Positions 1-5,936 of a stretch of 6,100 nucleotides of DNA are shown here, one piece after another. Under the pieces are notes generated by a model. The model made no database searches, was not told where the DNA came from, and saw nothing but the letters and a program-made list of their open reading frames with translations. Numbering within the stretch: position 1 is the first letter of the stretch; every line of letters starts with the position of its first letter. This DNA is from CAYZQE01 sp964480635. GTDB lineage: Bacteria > Pseudomonadota > Gammaproteobacteria > GCA-001735895. The translations under genes and the position numbers were made by a program. The DNA is taken from assembly GCA_964480635.1 (NCBI GenBank), contig CAYZQE010000114.1, positions 1 to 6,100 of the forward strand. Direction: 5' to 3'.

Positions 1-683
1 ACATTGCTAATACTGGCAGAAGAATCATTGCCGCCAGAACTTCCTTCAACACCTGTCGAAGCAATTTGAGTTGACAATGAAGTAGAAGAATTTGACTTTC
101 TTTCCATATTCAAATAATCAATACTATAAACACGAACGAAAGGCTTATCGACTTCTACCACTAAATTTGGCCCGTCGACGTAATAGCGCAAGTCAATTTG
201 ACGAGCTATTCTATTTAAAATTTGCGGTAAGGTTTGATCAATCGCATTAATACTCACTCGGCCATTAACTTTTGGGTCAATATCTAAATTTAAACGCGCG
301 TCTCTTGCTAGCGCAAAGAGCAATTCATTAGCGGGAACATCGGCAACCACCACGGTAAACGTTTGTAGTTTTTCGACTGGTTTTGGTGGAGCCAACACAG
401 AAACACGAGTAACAACAGGTGGAATATCTAGCTTTTTAGTGGCCACGTCAGGAACTGGTTCATTGATATGCCCTGAAGCAGTCATTCGCTTGTCTACTTC
501 AGGCATCGATGCGCATGATGACAATAAGAATGCCAACCCAAAAAGCAATCCAATTTTATACACAGTAGTGTATAAATTATCATTAAAGCGGACGCTTAAT
601 TCAGCTTTATCCACAGTAGCGGATAAGTTATCATTGAAGCGGTCGCAGCCGCTTAATTCAGCTTTATACTTTACTAACTTCAT
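1..683 (-). CDS. mshL: MshL-type pilus secretin lipoprotein, N-terminal part (runs off the window edge)
   Basis: This is the first 227 codons of a secretin, the family that forms the outer-membrane ring through which type IV-like (MSHA) pili or secreted substrates pass. A hydrophobic stretch IGLLFGLAFLLSSC (residues 44-57) ends in a lipobox, L54-S-S-C57, so a lipid-anchored protein is expected. A Pro-rich linker follows (about 75-105), then a secretin/TonB short N-terminal-like domain (about 107-180). The segment SIDYLNMERKSNSSTSLSTQ (187-206) resembles the start of the MshL secretin core. The ATG at 683 is chosen for its good ribosome-binding site, AAGGAAG, at 688-694. The n-region before the hydrophobic core is 43 residues rather than about 7, because residues 8-43 come from a tandem palindromic repeat. 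A GTG at 561-563 (residue 41) could also give a short signal peptide but has no ribosome-binding site. The gene follows mshM after 16 bp. The family (secretin) is sure; MshL over PilQ or GspD-like is likely. Confidence 0.85.
   Translation of the reverse strand, partial: MKLVKYKAELSGCDRFNDNLSATVDKAELSVRFNDNLYTTVYKIGLLFGLAFLLSSCASMPEVDKRMTASGHINEPVPDVATKKLDIPPVVTRVSVLAPPKPVEKLQTFTVVVADVPANELLFALARDARLNLDIDPKVNGRVSINAIDQTLPQILNRIARQIDLRYYVDGPNLVVEVDKPFVRVYSIDYLNMERKSNSSTSLSTQIASTGVEGSSGGNDSSASISN
555..662. repeat. Two tandem palindromic repeat units inserted in frame in the secretin signal peptide
   Basis: Copy A is 555-605 (51 bp) and copy B is 606-662 (57 bp). On the plus strand both begin TTTAT(A/C)CACAGTAG, continue with TTATCATT(A/G)AAGCGG, and end CGCTTAATTCAGC. 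Copy B has 6 extra bases in its second hairpin. The sequence TTTATAC stands at 555-561 and again at 663-669, exactly 108 bp apart. Both unit lengths are multiples of three, so the secretin frame is kept (17 and 19 codons), encoding the repeated peptides AELS...RFNDNL...TV(D/Y)K. Each copy can form two stem-loops. The first is TTTATACAC with GTGTATAAA around AGTA (555-576) and its partly compensated counterpart at 606-627. The second is AAGCG with CGCTT (586-597) and AAGCGG with CCGCTT (637-654). The structure recalls protein-coding palindromic elements such as those of Rickettsia, but I do not recognise the family and cannot search for other copies. Confidence 0.85.
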
Positions 684-687
684 TTCA

Positions 688-694
688 CTTCCTT
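688..694 (-). promoter_or_regulatory. Ribosome-binding site that fixes the mshL start
   Basis: On the minus strand AAGGAAG lies 4 bases before the ATG at 683 (the AGGA core is 6 bases away). It is the strongest Shine-Dalgarno match in the window. It supports starting the secretin upstream of the repeat insert, not at an internal GTG beyond it. Confidence 0.7.
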
Positions 695-695
695 G

Positions 696-709
696 ACTGC
701 TAAAGCAGT
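696..709. other. Perfect stem-loop over the mshM stop codon, next to the mshL ribosome-binding site
   Basis: The sequence ACTGC-TAAA-GCAGT is a perfect inverted repeat that includes the mshM TAG stop (700-702). On the plus strand it is followed by G and seven T (711-717), which looks like a short intrinsic terminator for antisense transcription. In the mshM-to-mshL direction it is not a terminator, because the T-run is on the wrong side. Instead it would form a small hairpin 1 base upstream of the mshL AAGGAAG, where ribosomes finishing mshM would melt it. The stem is only 5-6 bp, so either role is tentative. Confidence 0.4.
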
Positions 710-2382
710 GTTTTTTTCATTTTATAGATGGAATGTAAATACGGCTGATTAAGCCTCACTTCTTCCGGTAATTTGTTTAACTCTTGCTGCCCCAGAGATA
801 ACGAACTAAACCCACTAAAAAATACACGGTAGATTTGATTTCCATTCATATCAACTTCATAAAGAAACGTTTTTTCGACGTCTAAAGGCCATTGACCTCT
901 CAACACTTCAACCAACTCATTAGATGCTGACTTACTACGCATCATCACCTGAATTGAAACCCCTTTATTTGGCTGCTGACTTAACCACGTTTTACTTTGT
1001 TTTATTTTCCACGCTAACCAATCAACATTATTTAAAGCAGCCTCTTTATTATTATCGGCAATCTTTCTTGTTATTTTAGTGCTTTCTGAAGAAATTAATA
1101 AACTATTTTTGTTTATTTTAAGTTTTTTGTGAGATTTTTCTCGTTTTTTTAACTCATCTAAGTCCGAGTTCTTTTTTTTTCTAATAATAATTTCAGCAAG
1201 CTGATCCACCTCTACCTCGCTAACAACCACTACAGCCTTTGTTTTAGCGGTTATTTCCGAATTCACTTCATACGCAGAAGAAGACACCTCTATAGATTCA
1301 GGTTTAATTAATTTAGCACTGTCATGACCAACAATAGGGCGCTGATTTGATGATTGAAGGACATCTTTTTTAATCCTCGGGCTTTCTAACTGTGCAAGCA
1401 TCGGCGCCAGAGCTATCTCTTGAGTTAGCGCTTGATCTTTCTCTATTTTGGCGTCAAAAGCAATTAATTCATTAAAGGTTCCTTGACTGACTAACCATAA
1501 TAACAACACCGCAAGTAGCGCCAAAAGCAAAAACACCCCCTTATTGTCACTGGTTAGTTTGCCATCAATGCTGCGTTCAAAACCACTGTCTTTTACGGCC
1601 GCATTAACATGCTTTACGGTCACAGTATGCGTGCTTTCTGCAAAAGCCGACAACAGTACCTTGTCGGCTATAATATTTATTCGTCTTAATAAGCCACCAG
1701 AATACTTAGCAACGACCTTAGCCACTTTTTCACTAATTAATTCTGGGCCTGTGTAACCTACTTCACGCATACGAAAATTTAAGTATTCATGAATTTCTTG
1801 CTCTGTAAACGGCGTCAGATTAAATTCATGAGTAATTCTTTCTTTTAATTGACGAATTGATGCTGTTTTTAAATTATCATCTAATTCAGGCTGGCCAAAT
1901 AAAATGATTTGCAATAATTTATCTTGATCTGTCTCTAGGTTGGATAACAAGCGAATCTCTTCTAATGTCTCTAGTGGCATGCCTTGTGCCTCTTCTACAA
2001 AAAGAACAACTTGCCTATTACCTGTAAAGCGATTCAATAGATGAGTTTGCAATAGATGCATCACTTCGTGTTTTGATGAATCTTTTTGCACATCAAGCTT
2101 TAGTTCATGGGCAATCACAAATAAAATATCATCCGCAGACACACTAGGGTTTGCGATATATATAATTTCTACTGATTCTGGCAACTCTTGCTGCAACATA
2201 CGGCACAACATGGTTTTACCACTGCCAACCTCGCCAACAACTTTTACGATTCCTTCACCGCGCTGTACCGCATACACCAAAGCACCTAAAACATCACCAC
2301 GGCGACCTCCTTCGTAAAACAACGAGGTGTCGGGTGTTATTTTAAATGGGGGACGCTTTAAACCAAAAAATTGTTCGTACAT
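700..2382 (-). CDS. mshM: MshM/ExeA-type AAA+ ATPase with membrane anchor and C-terminal SPOR-like domain
   Basis: This 560-residue protein begins MYEQFFGLKRPPFKITPD, the usual start of the GspA/ExeA/MshM family of ATPases that help assemble secretins and pili. The ATPase domain covers about 1-268, with Walker A GEVGSGKT (50-57), Walker B VVLFVEEAQ (125-133) and the family motif LFGQPEL (161-167). One transmembrane helix lies at about 282-299. A poorly conserved, Lys-rich linker runs from 300 to about 465. The last part (about 474-555) looks like a SPOR domain, with SIQVMMRSKS early and IYRVFFSGFSS later, and would bind septal or denuded peptidoglycan in the periplasm. MshM proteins usually end soon after the ATPase domain, while ExeA carries a different peptidoglycan-binding domain. 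The gene starts 2 bp after the regulator's stop with no clear ribosome-binding site, so translation is probably coupled. The AAA+ family is certain. The mshM name rests mainly on the MshL neighbour. Confidence 0.88.
   Translation of the reverse strand: MYEQFFGLKRPPFKITPDTSLFYEGGRRGDVLGALVYAVQRGEGIVKVVGEVGSGKTMLCRMLQQELPESVEIIYIANPSVSADDILFVIAHELKLDVQKDSSKHEVMHLLQTHLLNRFTGNRQVVLFVEEAQGMPLETLEEIRLLSNLETDQDKLLQIILFGQPELDDNLKTASIRQLKERITHEFNLTPFTEQEIHEYLNFRMREVGYTGPELISEKVAKVVAKYSGGLLRRINIIADKVLLSAFAESTHTVTVKHVNAAVKDSGFERSIDGKLTSDNKGVFLLLALLAVLLLWLVSQGTFNELIAFDAKIEKDQALTQEIALAPMLAQLESPRIKKDVLQSSNQRPIVGHDSAKLIKPESIEVSSSAYEVNSEITAKTKAVVVVSEVEVDQLAEIIIRKKKNSDLDELKKREKSHKKLKINKNSLLISSESTKITRKIADNNKEAALNNVDWLAWKIKQSKTWLSQQPNKGVSIQVMMRSKSASNELVEVLRGQWPLDVEKTFLYEVDMNGNQIYRVFFSGFSSLSLGQQELNKLPEEVRLNQPYLHSIYKMKKTLL
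1171..1180 (-). other. Nine-A run with an A-AAA-AAG slippery heptamer inside mshM
   Basis: On the coding strand codons 401-404 read AGA AAA AAA AAG, giving nine consecutive A. The last seven bases fit the A-AAA-AAG arrangement used for -1 frameshifting in dnaX. A -1 shift would reach a TGA five codons later (1154-1156), releasing a product of about 409 residues that keeps the ATPase and transmembrane helix but lacks the SPOR-like domain. No upstream Shine-Dalgarno stimulator or strong downstream hairpin is seen, so this may only be a slippage-prone lysine tract. Confidence 0.25.
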
Positions 2383-2384
2383 AA

Positions 2385-3740
2385 TTAAGTGTTTTTATCC
2401 ATGCGGCCATATAAAGTAGAACGGTTTATACCCAATAACTGGGCTGCCTTGCTCATATTGCCATTACTCAGCATAATTGCTAAATCAACATACTCCCGCT
2501 CTACACTCTTTAAACGCTCATCCAACTGAAAATCACCTTCTAATAACTCTTGCTCATAGCGCTTATTGGGTTCACTTGTTGCGCTAGCAAAAGCATCATC
2601 GGTAAATTCTATTTCAATTTTATTTGGAGGCAACGTTTGCCCCGGGTATTTTGCCATTAATCGTATAACGATATTTCTTAATTCGCGCACATTCCCTGGA
2701 AAGGCATATGCCAACCAAACTTTCTTGGCTTGTTCATCCAGCAAAAACCGCATAGGCTTTTCGCCCAATGTTTGTTGAAAATGCTCCATTAAAATAACTT
2801 TATCATTTTCTCTTTCTATAACAGCTGGCACTTTTATAGAAAGCACACTTAAGCGATGATATAAGTCCTCTCGAAATAGGCCTTTTTTAACTTGCCCATA
2901 TAACTGCTTATTTGTGGCGGCAATAATTCTTGCTTTTACGAGCCTCGGCTTTGTTTCACCCAATCGATAATATTCTTTATTTTCAAGCACTCTTAACAAT
3001 TTAGCTTGTAATTCTAAATCTAGATCTGCAATTTCATCCAAAAACAAAGATCCTTCTTTTGCTTCTTCAAAAAAACCTTTCGAAACCTCTGTTGCCCCCG
3101 TAAAAGCTCCTTTCGCATGACCAAACATTTGTGATTCTAAAAGTTGACTATTAAAAGCGGCACAATTTAAGGTTAAATAAGGTGAATCTTTGCGAGAACT
3201 TAAATCATGTAAATTTTTTGCTGCCAACTCTTTACCGCAGCCTGAAGCACCTTCAATAAGAACAGGAAAAGGAGAATCAGAAAATTGGCGAATTTGCATG
3301 CGCAATAAATCTACAGCCTCACTCTCTCCAACAATACCGTCATCAAACTCTTCTGAACCTTGCTGCAACTGTAAACGCATTTTAATTTCTGCAATATCAC
3401 AGGGTTTCGCCAAGAAACTTTCTGCGCCTAATGCAAGAGCTTGATCAACTAAATAAGGATCATCCTGCCCAGAAAGCACTAAAATTTTAGGCACTTGAGG
3501 CAACTGGCACAACATTGTTATTATTTTAAAACCCTCATCAGGTTTATGCGTATCAGGAGGAAGCCCTAAGTCAACCAACGCAACATCGGGCAAATAATTG
3601 GACTCCAATAATTTTTGCGTGGTTAAGCGGTCTTTTGCCACAGTGACCGAATAGTCTCTGCTCAACACATAGTTTAAACTTTCTGCGATGATGTCATCAT
3701 CGTCAACAATCAGTAATTTAATGGGCGTTGTAGCTAACAT
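2385..3740 (-). CDS. NtrC-family response regulator, sigma-54-dependent activator
   Basis: This 451-residue protein has the three-part layout of NtrC-type activators. The receiver domain (about 6-125) has acidic pocket residues in IVDDDD (11-16), phosphoacceptor D57 in VDLGLP, S90 and K112. The sigma-54 AAA+ domain (about 137-365) has Walker A GASGCGKE (164-171), the sigma-54 contact loop GAFTGA (211-216), Walker B SLFLDE (231-236), arginine-finger region LFREDLYHRL (288-297) and FPGNVRELRN (347-356). A Fis-type helix-turn-helix follows at about 427-447 (NMSKAAQLLGINRSTLYGRM). When phosphorylated it should drive RNA polymerase-sigma-54 at target promoters. The receiver has an extended loop after the phosphoacceptor (PPDTHKPDEG, 61-70), resembling what I recall of regulators linked to PEP-CTERM/exosortase loci. 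No histidine kinase gene is in the window. It heads the apparent operon with mshM and mshL. The ATG at 3740 is the only sensible start, as REC strands usually begin a few residues in. It has no ribosome-binding site. Confidence 0.93.
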   Translation of the reverse strand: MLATTPIKLLIVDDDDIIAESLNYVLSRDYSVTVAKDRLTTQKLLESNYLPDVALVDLGLPPDTHKPDEGFKIITMLCQLPQVPKILVLSGQDDPYLVDQALALGAESFLAKPCDIAEIKMRLQLQQGSEEFDDGIVGESEAVDLLRMQIRQFSDSPFPVLIEGASGCGKELAAKNLHDLSSRKDSPYLTLNCAAFNSQLLESQMFGHAKGAFTGATEVSKGFFEEAKEGSLFLDEIADLDLELQAKLLRVLENKEYYRLGETKPRLVKARIIAATNKQLYGQVKKGLFREDLYHRLSVLSIKVPAVIERENDKVILMEHFQQTLGEKPMRFLLDEQAKKVWLAYAFPGNVRELRNIVIRLMAKYPGQTLPPNKIEIEFTDDAFASATSEPNKRYEQELLEGDFQLDERLKSVEREYVDLAIMLSNGNMSKAAQLLGINRSTLYGRMDKNT

Positions 3741-3746
3741 TTGTCG

Positions 3747-3775
3747 ATTATAGTGTCGAAATCAAGACACTTCAA
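3747..3775 (-). promoter_or_regulatory. Sigma-70 promoter of the regulator-mshM-mshL operon, predicting a leaderless mRNA
   Basis: On the minus strand TTGAAG (3770-3775) is separated by exactly 17 bp from a perfect TATAAT (3747-3752). Standard spacing places the +1 at 3740, the A of the regulator's ATG. The spacer contains the inverted repeat AGTGTC/GACACT (3752-3757 and 3766-3771), which could be an operator. Confidence 0.65.
3752..3771. promoter_or_regulatory. Candidate operator palindrome between -35 and -10
   Basis: AGTGTC and GACACT form perfect 6-bp arms around an 8-base centre, filling the promoter spacer and touching both boxes. The hexamer TGTCGA also occurs at 3754-3759 and again 12 bp away at 3742-3747. 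A dimeric repressor, possibly the regulator itself, could bind here. No known consensus is recognised. Confidence 0.35.
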
Positions 3776-3901
3776 ATTTATTTTAAAAACACGTCGTATA
3801 TTATTGATAATAATCACAATAAAAGCATTAATAATAACTTTTTTACTTGACGCTTTTCTTGAACAAATGAATTGCTTAGCGAAATAAGTTACCCAAGGCG
3901 T

Positions 3902-3907
3902 TATACT
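3902..3907 (+). promoter_or_regulatory. Possible -10 box for trmL
   Basis: TATACT lies 40 bp before the trmL ATG and would give a leader of about 34 bases. No good -35 box is found at 16-19 bp upstream, so activity would be weak or need an activator. The leader holds a direct repeat TGACCT (3911-3916 and 3921-3926, one helical turn apart). The ribosome-binding site is poor: only GAG at 3933-3935, 12 bases before the start. Confidence 0.3.
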
Positions 3908-3947
3908 GTTTGACCTTTATTGACCTCTTTTTGAGCAAATACCCATT

Positions 3948-4409
3948 ATGTTTAATATCGTTCTTTTCGAACCCGAAATCCCACCTAATACTGGCAATAT
4001 TATTCGCTTAGCAGCGAACACGTCATCTCGGTTACATTTAATAGAACCACTAGGGTTTGAGCTTGATGAAAAAAGACTTAAAAGAGCTGGTTTAGATTAT
4101 CACGAATGGGCTAATGTAATTCTATATTCATCATTTGATGACTTTATATCAAAGAATCCTAACGCTAATTTATATGCCTTAAGCACTAAAGGAAAAAAAG
4201 TATTTTCTGACGCCCCATTTAAACAGGACGATTTCTTTATTTTTGGCCCCGAGACTAGAGGCCTGCCTGACAGTATTTTGTATTCAGAACGTGTGGCAGA
4301 ACTATTAACCTTACCGATGGCCAAAAATTCTCGCAGCCTAAATTTATCCAACACTGTCAGTATTGTCATCTATGAAGCTTGGCGTCAAAACCAATACAAA
4401 ACTAACTAA
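3948..4409 (+). CDS. trmL: tRNA (cytidine(34)/5-carboxymethylaminomethyluridine(34)-2'-O)-methyltransferase
   Basis: TrmL (formerly YibK) transfers a methyl group from S-adenosylmethionine to the 2'-O of the wobble base 34 in certain leucine tRNAs, in the cytoplasm. The 153 residues form a complete minimal SPOUT (trefoil-knot) methyltransferase, close to the E. coli length of 157. The three family motifs are present: EPEIPPNTGNIIRLAANT (8-25), FGPETRGLP (about 99-107) and LPMAKNSRSLNLSNTVSI (about 122-139), ending in YEAWRQ. The second motif has T where many members have S (FGPESRGLP), a mild change. The start is set by the conserved N-terminus MFNIVLFEPEIP. In E. coli the gene also lies close to gpsA and secB. 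Here it is transcribed towards gpsA and meets it tail to tail. Confidence 0.95.
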   Translation: MFNIVLFEPEIPPNTGNIIRLAANTSSRLHLIEPLGFELDEKRLKRAGLDYHEWANVILYSSFDDFISKNPNANLYALSTKGKKVFSDAPFKQDDFFIFGPETRGLPDSILYSERVAELLTLPMAKNSRSLNLSNTVSIVIYEAWRQNQYKTN

Positions 4410-4414
4410 CTATT

Positions 4415-5422
4415 TTATGCCTTAGTTTCACTGCGAATAGAGCGCTCTTGCAGTTCTTTTAACGCTTGTAATGGTGGCTTACCGCGCAGCAACACATCAC
4501 AAGCTTTTGTCATAATGGGCAAATCAAGTGACTTTTCTTTAATTAATTTATCCAATGCGGCCGCCGCTCTCACACCCTCTACCGTTTGACCGACTTCAAC
4601 TTCCGCATCTTTTAATGACTTACCTGCTCCAACTAACAAGCCAAAACGGCGATTTCGACTTAGGTCATCTGTGCACGTTAACACCAAATCACCTAACCCC
4701 GCCAAACCCATAAAAGTTTCTGAATGACCACCAACACTTATTCCGTATTGCATAATTTCAGACAACCCTCTCGTCATTAAGGCAGCACGGGTATTTGCCC
4801 CGAGCTTTAATCCATCCGTAATGCCCACCGCAATTGCCAGTATGTTTTTTAATGCGCCGCCAACTTCAACGCCGATGACATCGCCTGAAAGATAACAACG
4901 GAAATTACCAAAATGTAACCGCCGTGCAAAACCTTCGGTTGCTTGCTGCTGATTACCGGCGCAGGTAATTGACGTTGGCAGCCCTTTAGCAACTTCTAAA
5001 GCAAAGGTAGGGCCAGAGATAACACCATATGCATTGTTAGGGAATGCAGATTCAACAGCGCCATGAAGTAAGTTTCCCGTATCTAAATCAAACCCTTTTG
5101 TCGCCCAAAAAATGGGGACATTACTTGGAATAAGTGGCTTTAGCTTTTCACAAAACTCTACGAACGCATAACTAGGAATAACAATAAGCGCATAATCAAT
5201 TTGCTGGCATGCTAGAGTTAAATCAGATGTCAGCCGAATACTCTGCGCAACAGGAATACCGGGCAAAAAATGGGTGTTCATTTTGTCCGCTTTAATACTT
5301 TCAATAGCGGCGGGGTCGTGCCCCCATAAAACCACTTCATTCTCAGGCAATCTATCCAGTTGAATGGCTAAAGCCGTCCCCCAAGATCCTGCACCAAAAA
5401 CTGCAATTTTCGCTTTACTCAT
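4415..5422 (-). CDS. gpsA: Glycerol-3-phosphate dehydrogenase [NAD(P)+]
   Basis: GpsA reduces dihydroxyacetone phosphate to sn-glycerol 3-phosphate, the backbone for phospholipid synthesis, in the cytoplasm. At 335 residues it is full length (E. coli 339). The N-terminal Rossmann fold shows GAGSWGTA (10-17). The WATKG segment (106-110) and ISGPTFALEVAKGLPT (135-150) belong to the conserved substrate and cofactor region. The C-terminal domain has GVEVGGALKNI (184-194), including the family's catalytic lysine (K192), GANTRAALMTRG (208-219), GLAGLGDLVLTCT (239-251), RNRRFG and GQTVEGV (278-284). All key motifs are intact. It begins 9 bp after the secB stop; AGG overlapping that stop, or GAAG closer in, could serve as its ribosome-binding site. 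A secB-gpsA operon is therefore likely, as in many gammaproteobacteria. Confidence 0.97.
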   Translation of the reverse strand: MSKAKIAVFGAGSWGTALAIQLDRLPENEVVLWGHDPAAIESIKADKMNTHFLPGIPVAQSIRLTSDLTLACQQIDYALIVIPSYAFVEFCEKLKPLIPSNVPIFWATKGFDLDTGNLLHGAVESAFPNNAYGVISGPTFALEVAKGLPTSITCAGNQQQATEGFARRLHFGNFRCYLSGDVIGVEVGGALKNILAIAVGITDGLKLGANTRAALMTRGLSEIMQYGISVGGHSETFMGLAGLGDLVLTCTDDLSRNRRFGLLVGAGKSLKDAEVEVGQTVEGVRAAAALDKLIKEKSLDLPIMTKACDVLLRGKPPLQALKELQERSIRSETKA

Positions 5423-5431
5423 AACTTCAAC

Positions 5432-5902
5432 CTAGTGCTTTACTTGATCTTTCTCAGTCTCGTCTTTTTGTTGTTGTACATGTTGAGCATACAATGCATC
5501 AAAATTAACTGGGTTCAAAATCAACGGAGGGAAGCCCCCTTTCATGACTAAATCTGATATGACTTCACGGGCATATGGAAATAAAATTGTCATGCATTGA
5601 CTGGATAACAAATAAGCCAGATCTTTATCTTCCACATTTTGTATTGTAAAAATTCCAGCCTGATGAACCTCGACCAAAAAAGCTGTTTTATCTTCATTTT
5701 TTACAGTTGCGGTTAAGGTAAGCGTCGCTTCAAACGTTGTATCGTTAAGCTTTTGGTTCGCATTGTTCAAATTCAAATCAATTTGTGGCGACCAATTTTT
5801 AAATGTAAAACTTGCCGGTGCTTCAGGAGACTCAAAAGAGGTATCTTTTAAGTAAATTTTTTGAATGTTAAATATATTTTTTTGCTGCTCTTCTTCTGCC
5901 AT
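5432..5902 (-). CDS. secB: Protein-export chaperone SecB
   Basis: SecB is a tetrameric cytoplasmic chaperone that keeps preproteins unfolded and delivers them to SecA for export. The 156 residues match the usual length (E. coli 155). Diagnostic segments are IQKIYLKDTSFESPEAP (13-29), EVHQAGIF (78-85) and the strongly conserved stretch from CMTILFPYAREVISDLVMKG (103-122) through GFPPLILNPVNFDALY (123-138). The acidic N-terminus and charged, Gln-rich C-terminal tail are typical. The ATG at 5902 fits family N-termini but has no visible ribosome-binding site; the leader is AT-rich. SecB and gpsA appear to share a transcript. E. coli has grxC upstream, but no such gene end is visible here. Confidence 0.97.
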   Translation of the reverse strand: MAEEEQQKNIFNIQKIYLKDTSFESPEAPASFTFKNWSPQIDLNLNNANQKLNDTTFEATLTLTATVKNEDKTAFLVEVHQAGIFTIQNVEDKDLAYLLSSQCMTILFPYAREVISDLVMKGGFPPLILNPVNFDALYAQHVQQQKDETEKDQVKH

Positions 5903-5927
5903 GATGATTTAATTAAGTAAAAGATTG

Positions 5928-5936
5928 ATTGTAGCA
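5928..5936 (-). promoter_or_regulatory. Extended -10 promoter for secB-gpsA
   Basis: On the minus strand TG-C-TACAAT is an extended -10 element, which can work without a good -35 box; none is obvious upstream beyond an A/T-rich tract (5941-5953). The predicted start near 5921 gives a leader of about 19 bases, almost all A and T, with no Shine-Dalgarno sequence. Confidence 0.5.

Noticed and set aside
439..696. Open frame on the plus strand opposite the start of mshL
   Set aside because: It lies antisense to the recognisable secretin and its signal peptide, has no ribosome-binding site or family motif, and is open mainly because the palindromic repeat is open on both strands.
1871..1889. AAATTATCAT followed by TAATTCAG inside mshM, resembling pieces of the 555-662 repeat
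   Set aside because: It encodes the conserved ATPase segment GQPELDDNL and lacks both hairpins, so the likeness is most simply chance.
3190..3444. Plus-strand open frame inside the response regulator
   Set aside because: It is a shadow of the receiver and AAA+ coding region, with no supporting features.
3741..3947. Possible sigma-54 (-24/-12) promoter or IHF site between the regulator and trmL
   Set aside because: No GG-N10-GC arrangement near the consensus was found. The best IHF-like stretch (3760-3772) misses the conserved TTR at the right spacing.
4100..4369. Minus-strand open frame inside trmL
   Set aside because: Antisense to a complete, conserved methyltransferase. It has no recognisable domain.
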